DNA of 64,000 nucleotides from Actinomycetota bacterium (GTDB taxonomy: Bacteria; Actinomycetota; Acidimicrobiia; Acidimicrobiales; Aldehydirespiratoraceae). Location: NCBI GenBank assembly GCA_029979265.1, contig JAPOHW010000009.1, positions 62,001 through 126,000 on the forward strand, read 5' to 3'. The notes under the pieces were generated by a model, which was not told the DNA's origin, did no database searches, and worked only from the letters and a program-made list of their open reading frames with translations. The translations under genes and the position numbers were made by a program. This document shows positions 16,809-27,460 of this stretch, piece after piece; position 1 is the first letter of the stretch, and every line of letters starts with the position of its first letter.

Positions 16809-17584
16809 TTCGGTGGCATCCGGATGCCGCCGTCGAGACGGATGGTCTCGCCGTTCATGTACGGATTGGTGATGCACTCCATGACGCCGAAGGCGAGTTC
16901 TTCACCGGAGCCGAGGCGCTTCGGGAAGAGCACGGACTGGCCGAGATGCGCCTTGAACGCCTCGCTCTGCTCACCCTCGCCGTAGATCGGCGTGTCGATG
17001 AGACCGGGCGCAATCGTGTTGACCCGGATACCGACCGCAGCGAGGTCACGCGCAATCGGAAGGGTCATGCCGACGACGCCACCCTTGGAGGCCGAGTACG
17101 CGCATTGGCCGATCTGCCCGTCGAAGGCGGCGGCCGATGCCATGTTGACGATGGCGCCTCGACTGCCATCGTCGTCGACCGGATCGGTCTGCGCCATCGC
17201 TCCGGCTGCCTGGCTGAGCATGTTGAACGAACCGATCAGATTGACCTTGATCACGAACTCGAAATTCTTGAGTTCGAACGGCACGTTGTTGCGGTCGATG
17301 GTTCGGCCGGCGAAACCGAGGCCGGCCGAGTTCACGAGCGAGCGCAACGGGCCCATCTCCGCTGCCGCAGCGACCGTCGTCTGGGCATCTTCGACAGAGC
17401 TGACGTCACATTTCACGAACAGCCCACCGAGCTCGGACGCGACGGCTTGACCTTTCTCCTCGTTCAGATCGGCGATGACGACACGGGCACCTGCGTCTGC
17501 GAGTTGACGGGCACATGCCTCGCCGATACCGGACGCACCGCCGGTGACGATGGAGGAACTCCCCTCCAGATTCATTCGTGGCAT
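16805..17584 (-). CDS. Short-chain dehydrogenase, 3-hydroxyacyl-CoA dehydrogenase type (HSD17B10-like)
   Basis: This 259-residue SDR has the NAD-binding TGGASGIG motif (about residues 13-20), NSAG (about 88), the catalytic Tyr and Lys in YSASK, and a C-terminal NPYMNGETIRLDGGIRM. The overall pattern resembles type II 3-hydroxyacyl-CoA dehydrogenases (17-beta-HSD10 group). ATG 17584 shares a base with the thiolase stop. Its place between thiolase and crotonase supports oxidation of 3-hydroxyacyl-CoA with NAD+. Confidence 0.85.
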   Translation of the reverse strand: MPRMNLEGSSSIVTGGASGIGEACARQLADAGARVVIADLNEEKGQAVASELGGLFVKCDVSSVEDAQTTVAAAAEMGPLRSLVNSAGLGFAGRTIDRNNVPFELKNFEFVIKVNLIGSFNMLSQAAGAMAQTDPVDDDGSRGAIVNMASAAAFDGQIGQCAYSASKGGVVGMTLPIARDLAAVGIRVNTIAPGLIDTPIYGEGEQSEAFKAHLGQSVLFPKRLGSGEELAFGVMECITNPYMNGETIRLDGGIRMPPK

Positions 17585-18756
17585 CAGGAATCGATCCTTT
17601 CGATGATGGTTCCGTTGGCAAGCCCACCGCCTTCGCACATGGCTTGCATGCCATAGCGACCGCCGGTGCGTTCGAGTTCGTTGACGAGCGTGGTCATGAG
17701 CTTGGCACCCGAGCAGCCGAGCGGGTGCCCAAGGGCGATGGCACCACCGTTGACGTTGACCTTCTCGAGATCGGCCCCGGTTTCCTTCTGCCAGGCCAAC
17801 ACGACCGAGGCGAACGCCTCGTTGATCTCGAAGAGATCGATGTCATCGACCGAGAGGCCGGTCTTGGCCAGCACCTTCTCGGTGACCGGGATCGGACCTT
17901 TCAACATGGTGACCGGATCGGTACCGGCCAGCGCGAAGCCGGTGAATCTCGCCCGTGGCTTCAGCCCGAGTTCGTCGGCCTTCTCGCGGCTCATGATCAG
18001 CACAGCGGCGGCACCGTCGGAGATCTGCGACGAGTTGCCGGCCGTGATCTTGCCATTCTCGTCGAACGCCGGTTTCAAGTTGGCCAGCGTCTCGGACGTG
18101 GTGTCGGGGCGGATTCCCTCATCGTGGACGAACATCTCGATCTCTCCGTCGATCTCGACGGGCACCGGGACGATCTCGTTCTCGAAGCGGCCTTCGGCAG
18201 TGGCCCGAGCCGCGCGCTGCTGGCTCTGCGCCGAGAAGGCGTCAAGATCTTCTCGGGTAATGCCGTATTCGTCGGCGATCATGTCGGCACCGATGCCCTG
18301 GGGCGGCAGACCGGTCTCGGCATACCGTTCGAACACCTTCGGACCGAAGGGCATCCCGAGTTCACCCTTCGCACCGGATGCTCCCATCGGCGTGGTGGTC
18401 ATGATCTCGACCCCAAGGGCAACGACGACGTCATACGCGCCGGCCATGACACCCTGGGCGGCAAAGTGGATCGCCTGCTGGCTCGAACCGCACTGACGGT
18501 CGACGGTGGTCGCCGGCACGGACTCGGGCCACCCGGCAGCCAGCACTGCACTGCGCCCGAGGTTGAAGGCCTGCTGCCCGACCTGGCTGACACAGCCGGT
18601 CACAACGTCGTCGACGATGGCGGGATCGATGCCGGTGCGCTCTTCGAGCGCTTTCAGGACATGGGCACCAAGGTCGGCAGGGTGCCAATCCTTGAGCTTG
18701 CCGTTGCGTTTGCCCGCAGGCGTGCGCACGACATCGACGATGACGGCCTCATGCAT
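17584..18756 (-). CDS. Acetyl-CoA acyltransferase (thiolase)
   Basis: The 390-residue thiolase has the acylated Cys89 in RQCGSSQQA, a conserved NEAFA His-containing region, and the second catalytic Cys in GHPLGCSGA. It would cleave 3-ketoacyl-CoA with CoA (or condense in reverse). ATG 18756 is chosen because the protein then begins with the family-typical [14 protein letters not shown]; the MarR gene upstream overlaps by eight bases. It starts a thiolase-SDR-crotonase run likely controlled by that MarR protein. Confidence 0.92.
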   Translation of the reverse strand: MHEAVIVDVVRTPAGKRNGKLKDWHPADLGAHVLKALEERTGIDPAIVDDVVTGCVSQVGQQAFNLGRSAVLAAGWPESVPATTVDRQCGSSQQAIHFAAQGVMAGAYDVVVALGVEIMTTTPMGASGAKGELGMPFGPKVFERYAETGLPPQGIGADMIADEYGITREDLDAFSAQSQQRAARATAEGRFENEIVPVPVEIDGEIEMFVHDEGIRPDTTSETLANLKPAFDENGKITAGNSSQISDGAAAVLIMSREKADELGLKPRARFTGFALAGTDPVTMLKGPIPVTEKVLAKTGLSVDDIDLFEINEAFASVVLAWQKETGADLEKVNVNGGAIALGHPLGCSGAKLMTTLVNELERTGGRYGMQAMCEGGGLANGTIIERIDS

Positions 18757-19243
18757 GAGGTCCACCTCTTTCTGGTTGGTTGGGTGAGGACAGGATGGCA
18801 TCGACGTTCGTGTCGAGCCGCTCGAGGAGGGATGCCAGGTGCTGACGTTCCTCCCGGCTGATGTCATGCCGGATCTCTCTTCTGAACCCGGCGTCGATCT
18901 CGTAGAACTTTTCGACCAGTGCGGTGCCGTCCGGCGTGATGCCCACCAGCCACACGCGACGATCGGTGGGATGAGGGTGTCGGGCTACGAGGCCACGCGC
19001 CTCGAGTCGATCGATCATGGAACCGATCGAGGCTCGGCCGATACCGACCATCTCGGCAAGTTCGGTCTGGCTCCGCTCGCCGAAGTCGTTGACGAATGCG
19101 AGCAACGACGCCTGGTTGAGGTTCAAGTCGATCTGCGTGAGTCGGTGATCGAAGGCCGCGGCGACCTTCCGGGCGCCCGCGATCAATGCGATTTCGACGC
19201 GCCGCCACGACGGTGCAGTACGGACATGATCAACGGAAGCCAT
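18749..19243 (-). CDS. MarR family transcriptional regulator
   Basis: The 164-residue product has a MarR winged helix (about residues 50-115) with [28 protein letters not shown] and the wing segment [13 protein letters not shown], flanked by dimerisation helices. It overlaps the thiolase gene by eight bases and probably regulates that operon and itself; a nested inverted repeat lies 15-50 bases upstream (19258-19293). The ligand is likely an acyl-CoA or aromatic acid, but this is not shown by the sequence. Confidence 0.88.
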   Translation of the reverse strand: MASVDHVRTAPSWRRVEIALIAGARKVAAAFDHRLTQIDLNLNQASLLAFVNDFGERSQTELAEMVGIGRASIGSMIDRLEARGLVARHPHPTDRRVWLVGITPDGTALVEKFYEIDAGFRREIRHDISREERQHLASLLERLDTNVDAILSSPNQPERGGPHA

Positions 19244-19257
19244 ACGCCAGGCGTTAT

Positions 19258-19293
19258 GTTGCCATACAGTTCGCGTACTGACAATCTGGCAAC
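19258..19293. promoter_or_regulatory. Nested inverted repeat, candidate MarR operator
   Basis: Outer arms GTTGCCA (19258-19264) and TGGCAAC (19287-19293) are perfect complements. Inside them lies a second dyad, CAGT (19267-19270) and ACTG (19277-19280), separated by six bases. The site is just upstream of the MarR start at 19243 and inside the divergent region shared with the cold-shock gene. An autoregulatory role is inferred from position. Confidence 0.45.
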
Positions 19294-19373
19294 CGACAAG
19301 CCTACGGCAAGGGTCGAGGTGACCGACGACCAGTGGGCCGCGGCGCATCGAGGCCGAGAAGGGCCTAGCGTAT

Positions 19374-19431
19374 GGGGTATCCCTTTCCGGGGATCTCGGC
19401 CTCCCGGTCGAGCGATAGTAAGGAATACCCC
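19374..19431 (+). promoter_or_regulatory. 5'-leader stem that pairs with the cold-shock gene's ribosome-binding site
   Basis: GGGGTAT at 19374-19380 is complementary to ATACCCC at 19425-19431. The adjoining CC (19381-19382) can pair with the GG (19422-19423) of the AAGGA Shine-Dalgarno across one bulged A. The stem would cover the ribosome-binding site 5 bases ahead of the ATG, the kind of leader structure known to control cold-shock genes. Only simple base pairing was checked by eye. Confidence 0.35.
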
Positions 19432-19435
19432 CGCC

Positions 19436-19636
19436 ATGGCAACCGGCACCGTCAAGTTCTTCAACAACGAGAAGGGCTACGGCTTCATTTCCCGCGACGA
19501 CGGCGACGACGTCTTCGTCCATTTCAGCAACATCGAGGGGACCGGCTTCCGGACGCTCGAAGACGGCCAGCAGGTCGAATTTGAGGTCGGCCCAGGCCGC
19601 AAGGGCGACGAGGCCCTTCAGGTCCGCGTGATCTGA
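19436..19636 (+). CDS. Cold-shock protein (CspA family)
   Basis: The 66-residue product is a single OB-fold cold-shock domain with RNP1-like [10 protein letters not shown] and RNP2-like VFVHFSNI motifs. It binds single-stranded nucleic acid and acts as an RNA chaperone. The ATG at 19436 follows an AAGGA Shine-Dalgarno, and a leader of up to about 190 bases precedes it. A strong hairpin terminator follows at 19661-19682. Confidence 0.95.
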   Translation: MATGTVKFFNNEKGYGFISRDDGDDVFVHFSNIEGTGFRTLEDGQQVEFEVGPGRKGDEALQVRVI

Positions 19637-19660
19637 CCCTTCGCCAACACTCGTACGGTC

Positions 19661-19682
19661 CGGCCCCGCTTCGGCGGGGCCG
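19661..19682 (+). terminator. Rho-independent type terminator hairpin
   Basis: A perfect 9-bp GC stem (CGGCCCCGC at 19661-19669 and GCGGGGCCG at 19674-19682) closes a stable TTCG tetraloop, 25 bases after the cold-shock stop. The following CTGCCGTTTTCG has a short T-run. It could also serve the convergent leuS gene. Confidence 0.75.
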
Positions 19683-19708
19683 CTGCCGTTTTCGCCTGAC
19701 CCCGACGG

Positions 19709-22537
<2,829 letters not shown>

Positions 22538-22670
22538 AGGCCAAAAGAGTACCGGCCCACCCTTGCCACTTTGCGGGAGGACGCCGAGGGGCCGTCCCGT
22601 CCGCCGGGGGTCGATTCGTCTGTGACGAGGCGGGCGGATTGCTCCACCTCTTCCACTTCCGATCAACGGC

Positions 22671-22707
22671 TGTTCCGTGATACGGTACGATTCCACGATG
22701 CGGAACA
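22671..22707 (+). promoter_or_regulatory. Tandem IclR-like operator dyads upstream of the corrinoid operon
   Basis: Two consecutive near-palindromes lie about 90-125 bases before the ATG at 22795. Site A, TGTTCCGTGATACGGTACG (22671-22689), and site B, GATTCCACGATGCGGAACA (22689-22707), each fit TTCCG-N5-CGGAA with one mismatch, the form I recall for many IclR-family operators. The -10-like TACGAT (22686-22691) spans their junction. An IclR gene lies in the partner operon at 45599-46381. The assignment to IclR is inference. Confidence 0.5.
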
Positions 22708-22794
22708 GGCGCTGTCGGGCGACAGGGCGGGTTTCGCATCTTCCATGTTCCACGGGTCCCTGCGGTTGGGGCTCTTGAGTTCCAGGAGCAGCAC

Positions 22795-23490
22795 ATGTCC
22801 GACGAGGAAGAGATCGACCTCAGCGCACTCGACGACGAGGATCTCACCGCCCAGATGCACGACGACCTCTACGACGGTCTGGGCGAAGAGATCGTGGAGG
22901 GCACCAACATCCTGTTGTCGCGCGGTTGGGACGCGAACCGGGTCCTGAACGACGCGCTCGTCGAGGGCATGCGGATCGTCGGCATCGATTTCCGGGACGG
23001 CATCCTGTTCGTTCCCGAGGTCCTCCTGGCAGCAAACGCCATGAAGGCCGGTATGGCGATTCTTCGCCCCCTCCTCGCCGAGACCGGTGCCGAACCGATC
23101 GGAAAGATTGTGATCGGCACGGTCAAGGGTGACATCCACGACATCGGCAAGAACCTCGAGGGGAAGATGCTCGACGGTGCCGGCTTCGAGGTGATCGACC
23201 TCGGTATCAACACCGACGTCGACGAGTACCTCGCCGCACTCGACGAGCACAAGCCCGACATCCTCGGCATGTCGGCCCTGCTGACCACCACGATGCCCTA
23301 CATGAAAGTCGTCATCGACACGATGGTCGAAAAGGGTCTGCGCGACGACTTCATCATCCTCGTGGGCGGAGCGCCGCTCAACGAGGAGTTCGGTGAGGCC
23401 ATCGGGGCAGACGCCTACTGCCGTGATGCCGCAGTTGCTGCCGAGACCGCATCCGCCAAGGTCGCCGAGAAGCGCGCCGCAGTCTCGTAG
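22795..23490 (+). CDS. Corrinoid (B12-binding) methyl-carrier protein, MttC/MtbC-like
   Basis: The 231-residue protein carries the methyl group between the methyltransferases on a bound cobamide. An N-terminal four-helix cap (about residues 20-100, including [11 protein letters not shown]) precedes a Rossmann-type B12 domain with the DxHxxG motif DIHDIG (residues 113-118; His115 is the lower cobalt ligand). AGGAG lies six bases before the ATG. The first 20 residues are strikingly acidic. It opens a seven-gene operon and is the only corrinoid protein seen in the window, so it may serve both MttB paralogues. Confidence 0.9.
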   Translation: MSDEEEIDLSALDDEDLTAQMHDDLYDGLGEEIVEGTNILLSRGWDANRVLNDALVEGMRIVGIDFRDGILFVPEVLLAANAMKAGMAILRPLLAETGAEPIGKIVIGTVKGDIHDIGKNLEGKMLDGAGFEVIDLGINTDVDEYLAALDEHKPDILGMSALLTTTMPYMKVVIDTMVEKGLRDDFIILVGGAPLNEEFGEAIGADAYCRDAAVAAETASAKVAEKRAAVS

Positions 23491-23504
23491 GGGTCGGTGG
23501 AGGA

Positions 23505-24119
23505 GTGATGGGTGACGCGCCTCGGGTCCTGATCCTCGCCTGTGGGGCACTCGCCCGCGAACTTCGCGACATCGCTCGGCTGCACGAACTCGACAACGTC
23601 ACGCTCGAGTGTCTGCCGGCAATCCTGCACAATCGTCCCACCGACATTCCCGATGCGGTCCGGAAACGACTCGACCGAACTCGGGACGCCTACGACCGAA
23701 TCCTTCTCGGTTACGCCGACTGCGGTACCGCTGGAGAACTCCGCGAGATCGCCGAGCAGGAAGGCATCGAGATGCTCCCCGGAGCGCACTGCTACCAGTT
23801 CTTCGCCGGCGAGCGGGCCTTCGACGAGATGCATCGCGATGACCCGACCGCCTTCTACCTGACCGACTACCTGGTGAAGCACTTCGATCGTTTGATCATG
23901 GCCAACCTCGGCATCGAAGCCCACCCGGAACTTCGCGACATGTACTTCGGCAACTACACGAAGATGATCTACCTTGCGCAGACCGATGACCCCGTCCTCG
24001 ACGCCATGGCGCAAGCCTGTGCCGCCAAGCTCGGGCTGGCATTCGAGCGGGTGCGAACCACCTACGGCGACCTCGAACCGGCCGTGGTGCACATCGCCAC
24101 CGCACCGGAGCGCGTCTGA
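23505..24119 (+). CDS. DUF1638 family protein of the MttB operon
   Basis: The 204-residue protein matches DUF1638, a family recurrently encoded beside MttB-type methyltransferases but without a proven activity. Visible features are LILACGALARELRD at the N-terminus, a central LLGYADCGTAGEL and a Cys/His pair in PGAHCYQFF, which could bind a metal or handle a corrinoid; this is speculation. The gene starts 14 bases after the corrinoid protein gene, and its TGA overlaps the ATG of the next gene. Confidence 0.78.
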   Translation: MMGDAPRVLILACGALARELRDIARLHELDNVTLECLPAILHNRPTDIPDAVRKRLDRTRDAYDRILLGYADCGTAGELREIAEQEGIEMLPGAHCYQFFAGERAFDEMHRDDPTAFYLTDYLVKHFDRLIMANLGIEAHPELRDMYFGNYTKMIYLAQTDDPVLDAMAQACAAKLGLAFERVRTTYGDLEPAVVHIATAPERV

Positions 24120-24454
24120 TGCCTCGACGCAACCGGGGTGGGCCGGGGCTCGTGACGATCTACTGGCGAGACATCCCCGCCCAGGTCACCGCCACCACCG
24201 AGGACGGCAGCAAGGAACAGGTGCTGCTCCATCAGCGGTTCCAGGTCGCAATCGACCGTGCAGCCGCCGTCGCCGGGCTGACCGAGACTGACGACTACGT
24301 GAACGAGTGGCGCCGTGTCGCCGCCTCGGTCGACGGCGATCCCGTTGCCGCAGCGCACGCAACCGCAGAACAGCTCGACAGTGAACACCCCCGAGACGTA
24401 TTGGAGGCCCTGGTGGCCAACGGCGGTCTCGCAACCACAGGAGAACCCCAGTGA
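24119..24454 (+). CDS. 'Virulence factor' family (PF13769-like) small protein of the MttB operon
   Basis: The 111-residue protein begins with a basic tip, then VTIYWRDIPAQVTA, LHQRFQVAIDRAAAVAGL and DDYVNEWRR, the pattern annotated as 'virulence factor' domain in bacterial methylamine-type clusters. The name is historical and says nothing about its job here. It is coupled on both sides (TGATG with DUF1638, GTGA with the methyltransferase gene), so it is very probably a component or assembly factor of the corrinoid system. Confidence 0.65.
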   Translation: MPRRNRGGPGLVTIYWRDIPAQVTATTEDGSKEQVLLHQRFQVAIDRAAAVAGLTETDDYVNEWRRVAASVDGDPVAAAHATAEQLDSEHPRDVLEALVANGGLATTGEPQ

Positions 24455-25356
24455 CCGACACGATCATCTCCAGCGCGACGAAGGAGGTTGCGATCGGGTT
24501 CGGTCGTCCCTTCGTCATGATCGGCGAACGCATCAACCCCACCGGCCGCAAGTTGCTTGCCGAGGAGATGAAGAACGGTGATTTCAGCCGGGTCGTCTCC
24601 GATGCGATCGCCCAGGTCGAAGCGGGCGCGCAGATGCTCGACGTGAACGCCGGTATCCCGCTGGCCGACGAACCGGCCCTCCTCGTCCGGGCCATCAAGG
24701 AAGTCCAGGCCGTCACCGATGTTCCGATCGCGATCGACTCGTCGATCGTCGAGGCCCTGGAAGCGGCGATCGAGATCTACGAGGGCAAGCCGCTGATCAA
24801 CTCCGTGACCGGCGAAGAGGAGGTCCTCGAGCGAGTCCTTCCGTTCGTGGCCAAACACGGCGCCGCCGTCGTTGCGATCTCCAACGACGAGACCGGTATC
24901 TCCGAAGACCCCGACGTCCGCTTCGAGGTCGCCAAGAAGATCGTCAGTCGCGCCGGCGACCACGGCATCCCGGCTTCCGATGTCATCGTCGACCCGCTCG
25001 TCATGCCGATCGGTGCGATGGGAACTGCGGGCCGCCAGGTCTTCGAACTCGTGGGCAGACTGCGCAACGAGCTCAAGGTCAACACGACCTGCGGTGCATC
25101 GAACGTGTCGTTCGGCCTCCCCAATCGTCACCACATCACCGGGACGTTCCTGGCCATGGCGATCGGCGCCGGTATGACGTCTGCGATCATGAATCCGCTC
25201 CACGGCGAGGTGAAGACGGCGATCATGGCCGCCGACGTCCTCAACGGTCAGGACGAGAACTGCGCGGCCTGGATCCAGGCCAACCGCGAGCCCGGCGAGG
25301 CCGGTGCCGGAGCCGGTCGTCGGCGGGGTGGCCGCCGCCGCACGAACGCGAGTTGA
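24451..25356 (+). CDS. Methyltetrahydrofolate:corrinoid methyltransferase (MeTr, pterin-binding domain)
   Basis: This 301-residue TIM-barrel enzyme of the dihydropteroate-synthase/MeTr fold would exchange a methyl group between the corrinoid protein and tetrahydrofolate. It shows IGERINPTGRK (about residues 24-34), DVNAGIP (about 64-70), IDSS and NVSFGLPNRH motifs of the family. The last 22 residues form an Arg/Gly-rich tail not needed for the barrel. The start GTG 24451 overlaps the preceding stop. In a catabolic direction it yields methyl-THF for C1 oxidation or methionine synthesis. Confidence 0.88.
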   Translation: MTDTIISSATKEVAIGFGRPFVMIGERINPTGRKLLAEEMKNGDFSRVVSDAIAQVEAGAQMLDVNAGIPLADEPALLVRAIKEVQAVTDVPIAIDSSIVEALEAAIEIYEGKPLINSVTGEEEVLERVLPFVAKHGAAVVAISNDETGISEDPDVRFEVAKKIVSRAGDHGIPASDVIVDPLVMPIGAMGTAGRQVFELVGRLRNELKVNTTCGASNVSFGLPNRHHITGTFLAMAIGAGMTSAIMNPLHGEVKTAIMAADVLNGQDENCAAWIQANREPGEAGAGAGRRRGGRRRTNAS

Positions 25357-25374
25357 GCAGGAGATGATCCTGCG

Positions 25375-27456
25375 ATGACCGACCTGGCCGGCACGACCAA
25401 CATGCTCGGCGACGAGCGGGTCACCGTGGTCTTCACCCCGTCGGGGGTGCAGGCCGTGGCCGCAGCTGGCACCTCGCTGCTCGATGTCGCCCGATCGGTC
25501 GGGGTCGACATCGACTCCACCTGTGGGGGACGGGGCCTCTGCGGCCGGTGCCAGGTCACGCCGGCGACCGGAGAGTTCGCCAAGTGGGGCATCACGTCCG
25601 ACGACTCCGCCGTGTCACCATGGACCACGAGCGAGTCCGGCTACAAGGGTCGCCGCGCGATCGAGCCTGGTTCCCGTCTCGGCTGTCAGGCCCGGGTGCT
25701 CGCCGACGTCGTCGTGGACATTCCTCCTGCGAGTCAGGTTCACCGTCCAGTCATTCGCAAGACGATCGATCTTCCCGGTCTCACCCTCGATCCGCTCGTC
25801 ACCGCTCGCTACGTCGAACTCCCCGAGCTCGAACTCGGCGACGAACGAGCTGACGACGAGATTCTCCGTGAAGCCCTCGCCGCCGACTGGGGCATCGAAC
25901 ACGCCACCGTCGAGGGTCGGGTTCTGCCCACAGTGCACCCGGCGATCGTGGAAGGTGGTCGTGCGATCACCGCAGTCGTGCATCGCGACGGCACGGTGCT
26001 CGCCGTTCGGCCCGGCTTCGACGAGGTCGTCTACGGCGTGGCCGTCGATGTCGGCTCGACAACCATCGCGGGATACCTGGTCGACCTTGCGTCCGGCGAC
26101 GTGCTCGCCGACGCCGGGGCCATGAACCCGCAGATCCGCTTCGGTGAAGACCTCATGAGTCGGGTCAGCTACGTGATGATGAACCCGGGCGGTGATGGTG
26201 AACTGACGTCCGCAATCCGCACGGCACTCGACCGACTCGTCACCGACCTTGCCGATGCTCTCGACACCGAACTCGACGAGGCGTCGGTCCGGGACCGCAT
26301 CCATGACATCGTGCTGGTGGGCAACCCGGTGATGCATCACCTTCTGCTCGGGATCGACCCGACGCCACTCGGCGCTGCGCCATTCACACTCACGATCGGC
26401 GCGCCGGTCGACCTGCGGGCGACCGACCTCGACCTCGACCTGCCGTTCGCACGCGCCCACATCGGGCCATGCATCGCCGGACACGTCGGTGCCGACGCTG
26501 CGGCGGCGCTGCTCAACGAGCGCACCCACGCCACGGCCGAACCCCAACTGTTGGTCGACGTGGGGACAAACGCAGAGATCGTGCTCGGCACCGCCGAGCG
26601 CGCCTACGCCGCGTCCTCTCCGACCGGACCGGCGTTCGAAGGTGCGCAGATCTCATCGGGCATGCGAGCAACCGCTGGCGCGATCGAACGCATCCGGATC
26701 GACCGAGAGACCTTGGAACCCCGCTTCAAAGTGATCGGCGCCGACGCATGGAGTGACGAAGCCGGGTTCGCCGAACAGACCGCCAACCTCGACATCGCCG
26801 GTCTGTGTGGTTCGGCGATCATCGAGGTGATCGGTGAGCTCTACCTGGCCGGTGTCTGCGACCACAACGGCGTGATCCAGGACCTCACTGCCAGGACCGA
26901 CTGCGTCGTCTCCGATGAGCGGACGTTCACCTACGTGATTCGTCCCGAGGTCACCGACGACGACGGCACGACCCACCCACAGTTGGCCATCACCCAGAAC
27001 GACGTTCGCCAGATCCAACTCGCCGCCTCTGCGCTGCGGGCCGGGATCGATCTGTTGATGGAGCACGCCGGTATCACCGAGTGCCACGACGTACGACTCG
27101 CCGGCGCATTCGGTGCCCATATCGACCCGGTGTATGCGCTCGTGCTCGGCCTGGTTCCCGACTGTCCGGTCGAACGGGTGACGGCGGTCGGCAACGCCGC
27201 CGGGGCCGGCACGGTCCGGATGTTGGTGAGCGCGAAACAGCGTGACGAGATCGCCGCCGTGGTCCGCGACGTCGAGAAGATCGAGACGGCAACCGAACCC
27301 CGCTTTCAGGAGTTGTTTGTCGCCGCCATGGCGTTCCCCCACGCCACCGCACCGAGCCCGCACCTCGCCCAGATCGTGGCGCTCCCCGAACGCGTCGATT
27401 CCACAGGGGGCGGCGGCCGCAACCGGCGCCGGCGCCGAGAGAGCAGCGAAAGGTAG
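25375..27456 (+). CDS. ASKHA-domain 2Fe-2S corrinoid reductive activase (RamA/DUF4445-like)
   Basis: The 693-residue protein should reduce inactive Co(II) corrinoid in an ATP-dependent way. An N-terminal plant-type ferredoxin domain has Cys50, Cys56, Cys59 (CGGRGLCGRC) and Cys104 for a 2Fe-2S cluster. It is followed by a linker and a DUF4445/ASKHA nucleotide-binding region containing DVGSTTIAGYLVDL, LVDVGTNAEIVLG and a glycine-rich AGAFGAHID segment. The C-terminus ends in a basic, Arg-rich tail. It lies between the MeTr and MttB genes. Confidence 0.87.
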   Translation: MTDLAGTTNMLGDERVTVVFTPSGVQAVAAAGTSLLDVARSVGVDIDSTCGGRGLCGRCQVTPATGEFAKWGITSDDSAVSPWTTSESGYKGRRAIEPGSRLGCQARVLADVVVDIPPASQVHRPVIRKTIDLPGLTLDPLVTARYVELPELELGDERADDEILREALAADWGIEHATVEGRVLPTVHPAIVEGGRAITAVVHRDGTVLAVRPGFDEVVYGVAVDVGSTTIAGYLVDLASGDVLADAGAMNPQIRFGEDLMSRVSYVMMNPGGDGELTSAIRTALDRLVTDLADALDTELDEASVRDRIHDIVLVGNPVMHHLLLGIDPTPLGAAPFTLTIGAPVDLRATDLDLDLPFARAHIGPCIAGHVGADAAAALLNERTHATAEPQLLVDVGTNAEIVLGTAERAYAASSPTGPAFEGAQISSGMRATAGAIERIRIDRETLEPRFKVIGADAWSDEAGFAEQTANLDIAGLCGSAIIEVIGELYLAGVCDHNGVIQDLTARTDCVVSDERTFTYVIRPEVTDDDGTTHPQLAITQNDVRQIQLAASALRAGIDLLMEHAGITECHDVRLAGAFGAHIDPVYALVLGLVPDCPVERVTAVGNAAGAGTVRMLVSAKQRDEIAAVVRDVEKIETATEPRFQELFVAAMAFPHATAPSPHLAQIVALPERVDSTGGGGRNRRRRRESSER

Positions 27457-27460
27457 ACCC

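Noticed and set aside
17578-18861. Plus-strand open frame of 427 codons
   Set aside because: It is antisense to the thiolase gene, which has all catalytic motifs; no ribosome-binding site or family similarity is seen.
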